DNA from: Rhizobiaceae bacterium | GTDB lineage: Bacteria > Pseudomonadota > Alphaproteobacteria > Rhizobiales > Rhizobiaceae | Direction: 5' to 3' | DNA: 64,000 nucleotides | NCBI GenBank assembly: GCA_016742175.1 | Contig: JACVCH010000008.1 | Coordinates: 1-64,000 of the forward strand | Made by a program: the position numbers and the translations under genes | Shown: piece by piece, positions 24,911 to 36,545 of the stretch | How the letters are laid out: each line of letters opens with the position of its first letter | How positions within the stretch are numbered: position 1 is the first letter of the stretch | The notes under the pieces: generated by a model | Told to the model about the DNA's origin: nothing | The model's database searches: none | What the model saw: only the letters and a program-made list of their open reading frames with translations

Positions 24911-25821
24911 TGAAGGATGTCCAGTTTTCCCGCCGCTCCGACCTCGGCAGCCGCATCGACGTTTCCTTCGAATTCTTCCCGCCGAAGAACGACGTCATGG
25001 AAGCGCGCCTGTGGGAGACGATCGCGCGGCTCGAACCGCTTGCGCCGAACTTCGTCTCGGTGACCTACGGCGCCGGCGGCTCGACCAAGGAGCGCACGAC
25101 GCGGGCACTGGCGCGGCTTTCTAAGGAGAGCGCTCTTTCGCCGGCCGCGCACCTGACCTGCGTCGACGCCAGCCGCGACGAGGTCGATGCGGTGATCCGC
25201 GAATTCGCCGAGCTCGGCGTTCGCCGCTTCGTCGCGCTGCGCGGCGATCCGGCCGAGGGCGTCGGCGCGGCCTACCGTCCGCATCCCGACGGCTATCGCA
25301 ACACGGCCGAACTCGTCGCCGCGCTGCGCCGGATCGGCGAGTTCGACGTCTCCGTCTCCGCCTATCCCGAAAAGCATCCCGAAAGCGCCGATTTCGCCAC
25401 CGACATCGACGTCCTGAAGCGCAAGGTCGACGCCGGCGCCACCCGCGCCATCACCCAGTTTTTCTTCGACAACGACGTCTACGAGCGCTATGTCGAGCGC
25501 GTGCGGCGGGCGGGCATCTATATCCCGATCGTCCCTGGCATCCTGCCGATCCACAATTTCGCGCAGGTCGCGGGCTTTGCCGGCCGCTGCGGCGCGCATG
25601 TGCCCGCCTGGCTCGCCGACCGCTTCGCCGGGCTCGAGAACGACCCGCAGACCCACGCGCTGATCGCCTCGGCAGTGGCGGCCGAGCAGGTGCTGGACCT
25701 GATCGAGCGCGGCGTCGACGATTTCCATTTCTACACGATGAACCGCGCCGACCTCGTCTTCGCCATCTGCCACCTGATCGGCATCCGCCCGCGGGTCGAA
25801 CAGGCGAGCATCGCCGCCTGA
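24910..25821 (+). CDS. metF: Methylenetetrahydrofolate reductase
   Basis: MetF reduces 5,10-methylene-THF to 5-methyl-THF with FAD, providing methyl groups for methionine synthesis. The 303-residue TIM-barrel protein shows 'VSFEFFPPKND' at the N-terminus, 'VSVTYGAGGSTKERT', 'FVALRGDPAEG' and 'AITQFFFDNDVYERY'. Start overlaps the ArsR-methyltransferase stop, so regulator and enzyme are co-translated. A 10-base perfect stem follows the stop. No methionine synthase gene is nearby. Confidence 0.93.
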   Translation: MKDVQFSRRSDLGSRIDVSFEFFPPKNDVMEARLWETIARLEPLAPNFVSVTYGAGGSTKERTTRALARLSKESALSPAAHLTCVDASRDEVDAVIREFAELGVRRFVALRGDPAEGVGAAYRPHPDGYRNTAELVAALRRIGEFDVSVSAYPEKHPESADFATDIDVLKRKVDAGATRAITQFFFDNDVYERYVERVRRAGIYIPIVPGILPIHNFAQVAGFAGRCGAHVPAWLADRFAGLENDPQTHALIASAVAAEQVLDLIERGVDDFHFYTMNRADLVFAICHLIGIRPRVEQASIAA

Positions 25822-25829
25822 AAATGCAG

Positions 25830-25853
25830 AAAGGCCGGGCGAACCCGGCCTTT
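25830..25853 (+). terminator. Intrinsic-type terminator after metF
   Basis: AAAGGCCGGG (25830-25839) pairs exactly with CCCGGCCTTT (25844-25853) around a CGAA tetraloop, 9 bases after the metF stop. The T run is only partial (TTTCCTCTCT). It can also serve the convergent small ORF at 25889-25975. Confidence 0.8.
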
Positions 25854-25888
25854 CCTCTCTGTCTGATCGGTCGTTTCGGGCTACGTCG

Positions 25889-25975
25889 TCAGACGACGAT
25901 CCCCATGACCAAGGCGCCGATGAACGCAAACGCAGCACAAATCATCAATGCGTTGATAGGCCGGGCCAGTCCCAT
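25889..25975 (-). CDS. Short (28-residue) hydrophobic membrane protein
   Basis: On the minus strand, ATG 25975 opens a 28-codon frame 'MGLARPINALMICAAFAFIG' followed by 'ALVMGIVV' and TGA. Residues ~9-28 form one uninterrupted transmembrane helix after a short Arg-containing N-terminus. A perfect AGAGGAGG ribosome site lies 8 bases before the ATG, and a -35/-10 pair lies about 36 bases upstream. No family is recognised. The ribosome site, promoter and clean hydrophobic segment together make a real gene likely; a regulatory subunit of a membrane complex is a typical role for such proteins, but nothing here identifies the partner. Confidence 0.65.
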   Translation of the reverse strand: MGLARPINALMICAAFAFIGALVMGIVV

Positions 25976-26010
25976 GAGCGGTGCCTCCTCTACAGACTTC
26001 GCGAGACTGG

Positions 26011-26038
26011 AATCTAGGCAAGTTCGGTATTCAAGCAA
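26011..26038 (-). promoter_or_regulatory. Candidate sigma70 promoter for the small membrane ORF
   Basis: Read on the minus strand: -35 TTGCTT (26038-26033), 16-base spacer, -10 TAGATT (26016-26011). A start near 26004 would give a ~30-base leader carrying the AGAGGAGG site. The whole gap 25822-26181 otherwise holds only the metF hairpin and the small gene; 26040-26181 shows nothing else. Confidence 0.55.
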
Positions 26039-26181
26039 GAGGAAATATTGCTGCAATGCGACACGCTTGTAGAAAATACGACCTCATTCAAGTCCCATCC
26101 CGTTCAATTCGTTGGGCAATCGCCGCTTAACGCCCTGTTCATAAATGAGACGTTCCTGCGTCGAAATTGTGCCGTTTCGAC

Positions 26182-27099
26182 CTATGCTCTCGGCCGCAAC
26201 AACCGCCCGTCGATGACCACAAGGCCCGACCCGATCAGCGCCATGCCGGCGAGTTCGAACAGGGCGAGCCGCTCAGCGAGGAAAAGCGCGCCGAGCAGGA
26301 TGGCGAAGACGGGCACGATCAGCGTCACCAGCGAAGCGTTGGTTGCACCCGCCGAGGCGACCAGCGAGAAGAACAGGATGTAGGCGACGGCGGTCGAGAT
26401 GAGGGCCAGCGCCAGCACCGATGCGAGCACCGCAGGCGACGCCGCGCCGACCGTCGCCAGCCCGCCCGTCATCAGCACGACGGGAACCATGATGATGGTT
26501 GACGCCGTCAGTTGCCCGGCGGCGACGACCGGCGGCGGCAGCGCGCGGAATCGGCGCGCGAAGATCACCGCGCAGCCATAGGAGATGGCGGCGCCGACGA
26601 GCGCGAGCTTCGCCCAGACCGGGCCGCCAAGCCCCGCCACGAGGCCGGGCCCGATCATCACTGCCGTTCCCGCGACGCCGAGCCCGATGCCGGCAAGCTT
26701 GCGGCCGGAAAGTTTCTCGTCGTCGGTCAGAAAATTGGCGAGGAGCACCGTCCAGAACGGCGTCGTCGCGTTCAGCACCGAAGCGAGCCCGGCGCCCAGT
26801 TCCGTCTGGCCGAGAAAGACCAGCGAGAAGGGAAACACGTTGTTGAGGAGCGCCAGCCCGAAGAACGCGCCCGCCATCGGCAGCGCCGCCGCGAAGGAAG
26901 GGCCGCGCGCCGCCAGATAGACATGCAGCGCCGCCGCTGCGATCGCAACGCGCAGCAGCACGAGCACCAGCGGTGGAATCTCCTGCACCGCGATGCGCGC
27001 AAAGAAGAACGAGCCGCCCCACAACAGGCCGAGCAGCACCAGCATCGACCAGTCGCGCATGGACATGTAGGTCGGGGTCGAAACGGCGGTGGTCGACAT
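26182..27099 (-). CDS. EamA/DMT-family transporter
   Basis: A 305-residue inner-membrane protein with ten helices arranged as two EamA repeats. The first starts 'LVLLGLLWGGSFFFARIAV', and the second around 'LALVGAAISYGCAVIFARRF'. The conserved second-repeat end 'VPVFAILLGALFLAER' is present. Such carriers export amino acids or other metabolites. ATG 27099 follows GAGGAAG and is preferred to an upstream extension. It is divergent from the decarboxylase gene at 27252. Substrate not predictable. Confidence 0.85.
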   Translation of the reverse strand: MSTTAVSTPTYMSMRDWSMLVLLGLLWGGSFFFARIAVQEIPPLVLVLLRVAIAAAALHVYLAARGPSFAAALPMAGAFFGLALLNNVFPFSLVFLGQTELGAGLASVLNATTPFWTVLLANFLTDDEKLSGRKLAGIGLGVAGTAVMIGPGLVAGLGGPVWAKLALVGAAISYGCAVIFARRFRALPPPVVAAGQLTASTIIMVPVVLMTGGLATVGAASPAVLASVLALALISTAVAYILFFSLVASAGATNASLVTLIVPVFAILLGALFLAERLALFELAGMALIGSGLVVIDGRLLRPRA

Positions 27100-27251
27100 G
27101 CAGGCTTCCTCGTTGAACCGCTGTCTACGACCGGCCGGCCGTGCCCGCCACCCGAAAAGGATGGGCCAGCTTATCAACCGCTTTGCCCCCGCTCTTGGTT
27201 CTATCTGTCATTCTCGTGCGTTAGTGTCGCGCCCAGTCCGCAGGAGTTTCC

Positions 27252-28472
27252 ATGCAGAAGTTCGACAATGCGCGCGAAGCCGCGCTCGCCCTTCGTCCCG
27301 ACGATCCGGTCTATTGCTTTCGCCCCGAGGTTCTGAAGGCCGACGCCCGTGAGTTCATGGGCATGTTTCCCGGCAAGACTGCCTATGCCGTCAAGACCAA
27401 TGGCGAGCCGATGGTGCTGAAGGCGCTGTCGGAGATCGGCGTCGATGCGTTCGACGTGGCCTCTCCGGCCGAATTCGCCGCCGTGCGCGGCGTCGCGCCG
27501 AATGCGGAGATGCTCTATATGCACCCGGTCAAGGCGCAGTCCGACATAAGGTTGGCGCTCGAAACCTACGGCATCCGCGTCATCTCGCTCGACCATGAGG
27601 ACGAGATCACCAAGCTGACGCGCGTCGTTCGCGCGCTCGACATCGATCCGGGCCAGATCACCGTCTTCGTGCGCATCCAGACCAAGGGCAGCGCGGCCTA
27701 TGAGTTGTCGAAGAAGTTCGGCGCGGGGCCGGCGGCGGCGGTCGAATTGATGCAGCGCCTCCACCGGCAGGGCTACAAGGTCGGCATCTGCTTCCATGTC
27801 GGCAGCCAGATCGAGGACCCGGACACCTATGAAAGGGCATTGGCCTCGGCCGATTGGGTGCGCAACCGCTGCGGCGTGCCGATCGCCGGGCTCGATGTCG
27901 GCGGCGGGTTTCCCGCCGAATACGGCCATGACCCGAACCGCAAGAAGCCGGTCATGCCCTCGCTCGGGCAGTTGATGTCGCGGCTTCGCGGCGATCTCAA
28001 CGAATGGGGCTTTTCCGACGTGCCGCTCGTCGCCGAGCCCGGCCGCGTTATCGTCGCCCGCGCCTTTTCGCTGATCGTGCGCGTGCTGCTTCGCAAGGGC
28101 CGCCGGCTCTACATCAACGACGGCATCTGGGCGTCGCTGTCGGATTCCTGGACCGGCAAGATCACGCTGCCGGCGCGGTTCATCCCCGATCCCGCGATCC
28201 GCTCGCGCAACGGCAAGGCGGAGAACGTCGTGCCGTTCAAGGTGTGCGGCGCAACCTGCGATTCGGTCGACATTTTATCGCGGCCGTTCTGGTTGCCGGA
28301 GACGGTCGACACCGGCGACTGGATCGAGATCGGCCATATCGGCGCCTATTCGCTGTCGCTGCGCACGCGCTTCAACGGCTTTTATCCCGACACGTTCGTC
28401 GAGGTTGCGACACCCTTCGACGAGGGCAGCGAGCCGGAAGGCTTCGCCAGCCTTGAGACGATGGCCGACTGA
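27252..28472 (+). CDS. Group IV PLP-dependent decarboxylase (ornithine/lysine/diaminopimelate type)
   Basis: A 406-residue alanine-racemase-fold PLP enzyme. PLP Lys in 'AYAVKTNGEP', 'CFHVGSQIEDP', phosphate-binding 'DVGGGFPAEYG', 'LVAEPGRVIV' and the catalytic Cys in 'VCGATCDSVD' are all present. This set marks the ODC/lysine/DAP decarboxylase family. In rhizobia close relatives decarboxylate ornithine (giving putrescine); assignment between ornithine and lysine is inference. It stands alone between divergent EamA and the secreted ClpP-like gene. Confidence 0.83.
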   Translation: MQKFDNAREAALALRPDDPVYCFRPEVLKADAREFMGMFPGKTAYAVKTNGEPMVLKALSEIGVDAFDVASPAEFAAVRGVAPNAEMLYMHPVKAQSDIRLALETYGIRVISLDHEDEITKLTRVVRALDIDPGQITVFVRIQTKGSAAYELSKKFGAGPAAAVELMQRLHRQGYKVGICFHVGSQIEDPDTYERALASADWVRNRCGVPIAGLDVGGGFPAEYGHDPNRKKPVMPSLGQLMSRLRGDLNEWGFSDVPLVAEPGRVIVARAFSLIVRVLLRKGRRLYINDGIWASLSDSWTGKITLPARFIPDPAIRSRNGKAENVVPFKVCGATCDSVDILSRPFWLPETVDTGDWIEIGHIGAYSLSLRTRFNGFYPDTFVEVATPFDEGSEPEGFASLETMAD

Positions 28473-28577
28473 CGATCACATTTCGTTCAAATAGAAAAAA
28501 GTTAATAGGAGAAATTCGCTCTCCATGTCGTGATGAGTGCCGTAGGGATACGTGTCGGACCGTTTGCGGGGTCTTAT

Positions 28578-29081
28578 ATGCAGCTATCACTGGCGATTGC
28601 GGCCGCCTTCGTCGCACTTGTGGCGACGAGTTCCATCTCCCACGCGCAATCGCGTGGTTCTGCCTATGAGTCCGTCTTCGGCGCCTGCCGGGGCGAAGTC
28701 TGCGTAATCAAGGACAATCCGGGCGGCGACGTCCGCAAGTTCCTCGCCGCGGCCAAGGAAATCCGCCGCAGCGGCAAGCGCGTGGTGATCGACGGCCCCT
28801 GTGCCTCGGCCTGCGCGATCTTCGCCGACGTCGCGCGCGAGCGGGTCTGCATCACCAAACGCGCCTCCTTCGGCTTCCACAAGGCCAGCGTCTTTCGCGC
28901 GCAGGACATGGGCGGCGTGCGCAAATGGGAACGCATCCGCCGCCACGACCCCGAACATTCGCGTGACATTGCCAACTGGGTCTATCGCAATGGCGGCTTT
29001 CCGGTGAGCGGGCTCAACGTCATGCCCGCCAGCGAAGGCGCCAAGTTCTGGCGCAGATGCGAGTTGCGCACGCGGAGCTGA
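28578..29081 (+). CDS. Secreted ClpP-like (COG3904-type) protein
   Basis: A 167-residue protein with a Sec signal ('MQLSLAIAAAFVALVATSS', cleavage after Ser-His-Ala). The mature part follows the pattern of periplasmic ClpP/crotonase-fold proteins: 'NPGGDVRKFLAAAKEIRRSG', 'VVIDGPCASACAIFADVA' with a Ser between two Cys, and 'ASFGFHKAS' holding a His. Ser and His sit where ClpP has its dyad, but catalysis is not established. A GTG/ATG at 28530/28533 would add 15-16 residues and a positively charged n-region; start is uncertain. Confidence 0.6.
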   Translation: MQLSLAIAAAFVALVATSSISHAQSRGSAYESVFGACRGEVCVIKDNPGGDVRKFLAAAKEIRRSGKRVVIDGPCASACAIFADVARERVCITKRASFGFHKASVFRAQDMGGVRKWERIRRHDPEHSRDIANWVYRNGGFPVSGLNVMPASEGAKFWRRCELRTRS

Positions 29082-29107
29082 GAGTTCGGAAGCGCTTCGA
29101 TTTTATG

Positions 29108-29255
29108 GCGCCCCCCTCTGTCCTGCCGGACATCTCCCCCGCAAGGGGGGAGATCAGCCGGCATCTTCTTAGATGCGCCTCCGGGTAAATCTGAACATAG
29201 ACGCGCGTGATCTCCCCCCATGCGGGGGAGATGTCCGGCAGGACAGAGGGGGGGC
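29108..29255. repeat. Palindromic repeat (type A) between ClpP-like and lysozyme genes
   Basis: Left arm about 29108-29156 and right arm about 29208-29255 are inverted copies ('CCCCCCTCTGTCCTGCCGGA' and its complement), with a ~50-base loop larger than in other copies. The left arm has GCAAGG where the right has CATGCGG. It lies between convergent genes. Confidence 0.93.
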
Positions 29256-29283
29256 AACGTCGAGCGCTGACCCCGCAGACAAC

Positions 29284-30117
29284 TCAACTCGTCGACGTAT
29301 TCCTCGCCACCCAGTCGCGCCACTGGCGCACGGAGCCGTTGAACACGTTGATATCCGCATCCCCCGTCTTGCCGGGCACGATGCCCGTGCCGGTATACTG
29401 CCAGAACAGGAAGTTCTCGCCTTCGTAGCGGTCGTGCGGGTGGGCGGCGACGGAGCGCAGCCACCAGTCGTAGCCCTTGAAGGTATCGAGCCGGTTGTCC
29501 TCGTAGAAGTCGACCGAGGTGTAGATGATCGGCCGCTGGCCGTAATGCCGCTCGATGGCGTCGAGGAACACCTTCATCTCGCGGTGCACGGCCTGCCAGT
29601 TGGGCCGCAGCTTGCACGACGGCGAGAGGTGGTTCCATTCCATGTCGAGCACGTGGGGCAGGGTGCCCGCTTCCTTCGGCACGTTGCGGATGAACCACGC
29701 GGCCTGCTCGATCGCCGGGCGGCAGAAATAATAGAAATGATAGGCCGAGCGTGGAATGCCGTTCGCGCGCGTCGCCGCCCAGTTCTGGTGGAACCGGTCG
29801 TCGACCCGGTCGCCGCCTTCCGTCGCCTTGATGAAGGCGAAGGAGATGCCGGCCGACTTCGCCTTCGGCCAGTCGATCTCGCTCTGGTATTTCGAAACGT
29901 CGGTGCCGTGGACCGCATACGCCCAGGGCGCCTTGCCCTTCCACTCGGTCGGCTTTCGGTCGCCAAAGCGCGGATGGGTGACCATAACCGGCGCATCGAC
30001 CGCCATCGCCGCCGGCGAGGCATTCGCCGCCGTCGGCGCGATTGCGGCGAGGTCAAGCCCGGTCGAGGAGCACCCGGCAAGCGAAGCGGCGAGGAGGGCT
30101 GCGATGAGTGCGCGCAT
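29284..30117 (-). CDS. GH25-family lysozyme lipoprotein
   Basis: A 277-residue N-acylmuramidase-like protein that would cleave peptidoglycan. Lipoprotein signal 'MRALIAALLAASLAGC' with Cys16 modified. The GH25 barrel spans ~70-275: 'HGTDVSKYQSEIDWPKAK', 'FIKATEGGD', catalytic D-x-E in 'VLDMEWNHL' and 'PIIYTSVDFYEDN'. The C-terminal 'GDADINVFNGS' matches the family's D-x-N end. It stands alone and converges on the ClpP-like gene across a repeat. Confidence 0.88.
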   Translation of the reverse strand: MRALIAALLAASLAGCSSTGLDLAAIAPTAANASPAAMAVDAPVMVTHPRFGDRKPTEWKGKAPWAYAVHGTDVSKYQSEIDWPKAKSAGISFAFIKATEGGDRVDDRFHQNWAATRANGIPRSAYHFYYFCRPAIEQAAWFIRNVPKEAGTLPHVLDMEWNHLSPSCKLRPNWQAVHREMKVFLDAIERHYGQRPIIYTSVDFYEDNRLDTFKGYDWWLRSVAAHPHDRYEGENFLFWQYTGTGIVPGKTGDADINVFNGSVRQWRDWVARNTSTS

Positions 30118-30295
30118 GAAAAATCCGGGGCTGGCCGGTCCGCGCCGGCGATTCGTATCCGCGAAAGATCGGGCTCACATGGTTGAGGGCACGTTAACGG
30201 CGCACCTGCCGCGGCGCGATGACCTTGCGGCAACACTTGCTTTCCATTCGCCGACGCGATGAATTCGCGGCGCAATGCCTGCGGGGAGGATTCGG

Positions 30296-31654
30296 ATGCG
30301 GCTGGTGGTGAAGCTTTTGAAGGGCGCGCTCGTCCTTGTTCTCGTCGCGATCGCCGCCCTTGCCGGCTGGCTCTACTTCACCCCGCCGGACCTGATCCGC
30401 GTCGGAACGGGTTATTCCGCCAAGATCGTCTGCTCGAACGTCTTCATCGCCGGCCGAGACCCCGAGGAAGTTCTCGCCGTCGACGTGCAGGCGCCCGGCC
30501 ATCCGTTGCTCGGCTTCATCGACGTCGATGTCGACCGCGAGCGCGAGGTCGTCTCCGCCGCGCTGTTCGGCGTCTTCGGGCGCAACCAGGCCGTCCACCG
30601 CGAGGGGCTGGGCTGCGCCAGTGTTCCCAACGGCGCGATCGAACGCGCGCCGGCACTGGGTGCTGCTGCCGAGATGGCATCGGTGGAACGCGATGAGACG
30701 GCGCCATGGCCGCAGGGCGAAGCAATTACCGACGCCGACCCACCCGTCGCCGCGATCCTCGACGATGCCGATCTGGTCGGTCCCGGCATGCGCGCGGTCG
30801 TCGTCGTGCGCGAGGGGCGCATCGTCGGCGAGCGCTATGGCGAAGGGTTTGCCGCCGACACGCCGCTCCTCGGCTGGTCGATGACCAAGACCGTCACCGC
30901 CGCCATTCTCGGCAAGCTCGATGACCGCCTTCCGCGCGACGCCGACGCGCTGCGCGCAGATTGGTCCGACGACCGGAGCGCGATCACGCTCGCCGACCTG
31001 ATGGCGATGTCGAGCGGGCTCGAATTCAACGAGGATTACGGCGCCGTCGCGGATGTCACGCGCATGCTCTATCTCGAGCCCGACATGGCGGGCTTTGCCG
31101 CCGCCAAGCCGCTCGTAAACCCGCATGGCGAGGAGTTCAGCTATTCGAGCGGCACGAGTGTGATCCTGTCCAGGCTCTGGCAGGACCGTTTCGACGATCA
31201 GCAGCAGGCGCTCGGCTGGCCGCGGCGCGCGCTGTTCGGCCCGCTCGGCATGGACAGCGCCGTTCTCGAAACCGACGCCGCCGGCACCTTCGTCGGCTCG
31301 TCCTATCTTTACGCCACCGCCCGCGACTGGGCGCGCTTCGGCCAGTTCCTGCTTCAGGACGGAATTTGGAACGGCGAACAGATCCTGCCCGCCGGCTATG
31401 TCGACTGGATGCGCGAGGCGGCACCGGCCTCCGAAGGCGTCTACGGCCGTGGCCAGCTCTGGCTTGCCGGTCCCGAGCGCGGCCGCCAGGCCGACCTGCC
31501 CGCCGACACCTACTGGCTGCGCGGACATGACGGCCAGTCGATGGCCATCATCCCGTCGAGCGGGCTGATCATCCTGCGCCTCGGCCTCACGCCGTCCAGC
31601 CTCGACTATTCGCCGGCGCCAATGATTGCCGCGCTGGTAGCGGCCGGGGAGTAA
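30296..31654 (+). CDS. Membrane-anchored serine hydrolase, class C beta-lactamase family
   Basis: A 452-residue protein with an N-terminal membrane anchor ('LLKGALVLVLVAIAALAGWL') and a periplasmic class C beta-lactamase/DD-peptidase fold. The nucleophile is Ser195 in 'GWSMTKTV' (S-x-x-K); Tyr in 'EFSYSSGTSV' takes the place of the Y-x-N motif; 'LRGHDGQSM' resembles the H/K-x-G triad. Such proteins are esterases or peptidases more often than antibiotic resistance enzymes. ATG 30296 with GGGGAGGA upstream is chosen over 30275. Confidence 0.82.
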   Translation: MRLVVKLLKGALVLVLVAIAALAGWLYFTPPDLIRVGTGYSAKIVCSNVFIAGRDPEEVLAVDVQAPGHPLLGFIDVDVDREREVVSAALFGVFGRNQAVHREGLGCASVPNGAIERAPALGAAAEMASVERDETAPWPQGEAITDADPPVAAILDDADLVGPGMRAVVVVREGRIVGERYGEGFAADTPLLGWSMTKTVTAAILGKLDDRLPRDADALRADWSDDRSAITLADLMAMSSGLEFNEDYGAVADVTRMLYLEPDMAGFAAAKPLVNPHGEEFSYSSGTSVILSRLWQDRFDDQQQALGWPRRALFGPLGMDSAVLETDAAGTFVGSSYLYATARDWARFGQFLLQDGIWNGEQILPAGYVDWMREAAPASEGVYGRGQLWLAGPERGRQADLPADTYWLRGHDGQSMAIIPSSGLIILRLGLTPSSLDYSPAPMIAALVAAGE

Positions 31655-31656
31655 GA

Positions 31657-31911
31657 CTACCGGTCCTGCGCGTCCACATAGGCGCGCAGGACCGCGTTCA
31701 TACGGCTTTGATAGCCTTTGCCCCTGGCGCGGAACCAGTCGAGAACGTCGGTGTCGATCCGGATCGTGAGCTGCTGTTTCGTCGTCGCTGGCTCGACGAT
31801 CCGGGCGTTCTTCCAGAAATCGGCGCCCAGTTCCGGGATGTCGGAATAGTCGATCTGGTCGTCCCTACGGGCCGCCAGTTCCTTCAGGCGCGCTTGCGAT
31901 ATGTTCGTCAT
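31657..31911 (-). CDS. brnA: BrnA-family antitoxin
   Basis: An 84-residue antitoxin with a disordered N-terminus and a C-terminal ribbon-helix-helix: 'KQQLTIRIDTDVLDWFRARG' followed by 'YQSRMNAVLRAYVDAQ'. 'IPELGADFWKNARIVEP' is the toxin-binding segment typical of BrnA. It starts inside the brnT 3' end (47-base overlap), so toxin and antitoxin are made together. BrnA dimers with BrnT repress their own promoter; a matching inverted repeat precedes brnT. Confidence 0.88.
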   Translation of the reverse strand: MTNISQARLKELAARRDDQIDYSDIPELGADFWKNARIVEPATTKQQLTIRIDTDVLDWFRARGKGYQSRMNAVLRAYVDAQDR

Positions 31912-32170
31912 AAAGCGTCCTTTCCCGCCTATTGGCGAGCCGTGCGGAGATGACCCTAACCTTGCCGTTGCGGTCGGTGTGGACAACAACGACGGCCATC
32001 ACCGACGCGATCAACCCGACGCTGACGAGCCGCACTTCCCGATAGTCGGTGCGCTCGTCGGTCCAGGTCAGCACCCGTCCTTCGAAAATGAGGCACGCTT
32101 CCTCGAAGCGAATTCCGTGCTTTTCGAAGTTAGAGCCGTTCTTGCGTTCGTCCCATTCGAACTCAATCAT
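31865..32170 (-). CDS. brnT: BrnT-family ribonuclease toxin
   Basis: A 101-residue RelE-fold toxin. The N-terminal 'FEWDERKNGSNFEKHGIRFE' and C-terminal 'VRVISARLANRRERTLY' are the family's two hallmarks; the basic residues in the latter form the ribonuclease site. It blocks translation until neutralised by BrnA. ATG 32170 gives the standard length; a TTG at 32194 is less likely. It lies 24 bases beyond the HyuA-HyuB stop in the same direction. Confidence 0.88.
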   Translation of the reverse strand: MIEFEWDERKNGSNFEKHGIRFEEACLIFEGRVLTWTDERTDYREVRLVSVGLIASVMAVVVVHTDRNGKVRVISARLANRRERTLYDEHIASAPEGTGGP

Positions 32171-32186
32171 AACTACATTTGTAGTT
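32171..32186. promoter_or_regulatory. brnTA operator
   Basis: AACTACA (32171-32177) and TGTAGTT (32180-32186) form a perfect 7+7 inverted repeat with a TT spacer directly abutting the brnT ATG. BrnA is a ribbon-helix-helix repressor known to control brnTA by binding upstream of brnT, so this is the likely site. It also covers the leader, so repression could be both at transcription and near the ribosome site. Confidence 0.7.
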
Positions 32187-32194
32187 ACATTCAA

Positions 32195-35998
<3,804 letters not shown>

Positions 35999-36185
35999 GG
36001 CAATCTCCCTCTTGGTTCCCGGATCGGTCGTAGTCGGCTTTCGCGCGGCGGGCAACGGCGGGGAGCTTGCATTAACAGTTGCTGTAACACGGAGTCACCC
36101 AACGTTACGAAACGATCCCGGCGCCCGTGCATTTTTCTCCCGAACGCCTGCTACGGCGGGCGCCAATGAGAGAAGGAGAAATCCA

Positions 36186-36377
36186 ATGAAGAAGATCATT
36201 CTTGCTTCCGTTTCCGGTCTGGCCCTGATGGGTCTTGCTGCCTGCACCGACGCCGAGGATCCGGCAGCGGTCGACACGGGCGCCCCGGTCACGACCGAGG
36301 ACCCGGCAGCGGCTCCGGCCGACACGACCACGCCGCCCGCTTCGACGGACAGCATGGCTCCGGCTCCGGCTGAATAA
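36186..36377 (+). CDS. Small Pro/Ala/Thr-rich lipoprotein
   Basis: A 63-residue precursor with the lipobox 'LMGLAAC' (Cys20), leaving a mature ~44-residue peptide of Asp, Pro, Ala and Thr ('TTPPASTDSMAPAPAE'). This is an acidic, unstructured periplasmic lipoprotein, often annotated only as hypothetical in rhizobia. ATG 36186 follows GAGAAGGAG. Two terminators in tandem follow. Confidence 0.75.
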   Translation: MKKIILASVSGLALMGLAACTDAEDPAAVDTGAPVTTEDPAAAPADTTTPPASTDSMAPAPAE

Positions 36378-36401
36378 GCCGCCCAGATCGGACTATCCCC
36401 A

Positions 36402-36433
36402 GGGGGTCGGCTTTTGCCGGCCCCCTTTCTTTT
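36402..36433 (+). terminator. Intrinsic terminator 1 after small lipoprotein gene
   Basis: GGGGGTCGGC (36402-36411) and GCCGGCCCCC (36416-36425) pair with one G-U wobble around a TTTT loop, then TTTCTTTT. It is a strong intrinsic terminator, 24 bases after the stop. Confidence 0.9.
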
Positions 36434-36445
36434 GTGTGACCAAGC

Positions 36446-36469
36446 GGGCCGGCTTTTGCCGGCCCTTTT
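36446..36469 (+). terminator. Intrinsic terminator 2 (tandem copy)
   Basis: GGGCCGGC (36446-36453) and GCCGGCCC (36458-36465) form a perfect stem around TTTT, followed by TTTT. It nearly duplicates terminator 1 (shared GGC-TTTT-GCCGG core), giving a fail-safe stop before the TerB-DnaJ gene. Confidence 0.88.
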
Positions 36470-36545
36470 CATGCGCGCTTCGGCCGCGTCGCGTGCTGCG
36501 ATCCGGGGTCGCCAAGGCGCGTCAATCTTCGTAAGAGTGGAATCG

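Noticed and set aside
25824-26072. 82-codon plus-strand open frame after metF
   Set aside because: It runs through the terminator hairpin, has no ribosome site, and is antisense to the better-supported 28-codon gene.
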